32,087 nt of DNA from Pontibacter silvestris (GTDB taxonomy: Bacteria > Bacteroidota > Bacteroidia > Cytophagales > Hymenobacteraceae). The notes under the pieces were generated by a model. The model did no database searches and was not told the DNA's origin. It saw only the letters and a program-made list of their open reading frames with translations. Where the stretch lies: contig NZ_JAJJWI010000031.1 in NCBI RefSeq assembly GCF_020907275.1, positions 1 to 32,087 on the forward strand, read 5' to 3'. Made by a program: the position numbers and the translations under genes. This document shows positions 31,897-32,087 of this stretch, piece after piece. How positions within the stretch are numbered: the stretch's first letter is position 1; the number at the start of each line of letters is the position of its first letter.

Positions 31897-32087
31897 AGGA
31901 ATGAGCAGGAAGGCACAATATTTAAGCTTAAAGAAGCCAGGAAAATGGGTGGCTGATTAGCCTCCCATTTTCCTGGCTTCTTTAAGCTTAAATATCTGAT
32001 AGAAAGGTAAATTAGTCCTAAAAAGACCACTATAACAGGCAAAAGGATGTTTCTTAGCTCAAAGTTGTATTCTGTGAGTTGAGGATA
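31866..32087 (-). CDS. Partial frame at right edge, membrane-like C terminus
   Basis: An open minus-strand frame enters from the right edge and runs to TGA at 31866-31868 (73 codons visible). Its first part reads YNFELRNILLPVIVVFLGLI YLSIRYL (split for length), with an ideal membrane span; the rest is translated through the long hairpin at 31918-31995 (LKKPGKWEANQPPIF). The natural end may therefore be near the hairpin, and the tail may be noise. No family is recognised. It is partial at its 5' end. Confidence 0.35.
   Translation of the reverse strand, partial: YPQLTEYNFELRNILLPVIVVFLGLIYLSIRYLSLKKPGKWEANQPPIFLASLSLNIVPSCSFLSQILRCCPI
31918..31995. terminator. 78-nt near-perfect hairpin at right edge
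   Basis: The 37-nt arms (31918-31954 and 31959-31995) match at 36 positions, with loop GATT. The AAGCTT in each arm and the GCCAGGAAAATGGG core are notable. The outer ATATTTAA is A/T-rich, so it can serve as a terminator for a gene to the right, but the length is unusual for that role alone. Confidence 0.6.

Overview
The window looks like chromosomal DNA of a Bacteroidota bacterium, most likely Cytophagales (Hymenobacteraceae/Pontibacter-like). This is inferred from moderate GC, almost no Shine-Dalgarno sequences, several promoters of the Bacteroidota type (TTTG/TTG, about 19-20 nt, TAnnTTTG), and the gene content: DUF2911, DUF2461, SPW and VKOR proteins, M61 protease, PIG-L deacetylase with an SSS symporter, and many lineage-restricted hypotheticals. 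No phage, transposase, CRISPR array, plasmid or rRNA gene was seen. It reads as ordinary core/accessory chromosome; no complete, previously undescribed multi-gene system is evident.

Layout. 231-1198 (-): an alpha/beta hydrolase translationally coupled to an 84-aa hypothetical. 1494-4761 (+): an operon of LpxH-like metallophosphoesterase, GT-B glycosyltransferase and GH1 beta-glucosidase. 4771-5718 (-): SPW-repeat protein and a VKOR-family protein, convergent with GH1. 5985-9070 (-): SpoIIAA/STAS-like protein, lipoprotein, DUF2461 protein, two micro membrane-protein ORFs of 26 and 30 aa, and a two-TM protein. 9521-13953 (+): secreted PIG-L deacetylase, a 49-aa membrane protein and an SSS symporter, probably one deacetylation/uptake unit. 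14495-15202 (+): HAD hydrolase. 15261-19327 (-): methyltransferase, a DUF2911/TPR gene broken by an in-frame TAG, and an MsbA-like ABC exporter. 19655-23874 (-): S8 protease, a second SSS symporter, and an MBL-fold hydrolase. 24154-24504 (-): hypothetical. 25002-26135 (+): GAF-PAS-DHp protein without a kinase catalytic domain. 26287-30789 (-): outer-membrane barrel-like protein, M61 protease, methyltransferase, CinA-type amidohydrolase, ThpR. 30884-31781 (+): PAP2 phosphatase and tRNA-Leu(CAG). 31866-32087 (-): an open frame running off the window edge.

The most notable observations are the amber codon splitting the DUF2911 and TPR halves (16542-16544), the DHp-only histidine-kinase-like protein, the micro membrane ORFs beside DUF2461, the VKOR-like protein with only its CxxC cysteines, and a set of very long, near-perfect hairpins. 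These include a 58-bp perfect palindrome that starts inside the tRNA-Leu 3' end and a 78-nt hairpin close to the right edge.
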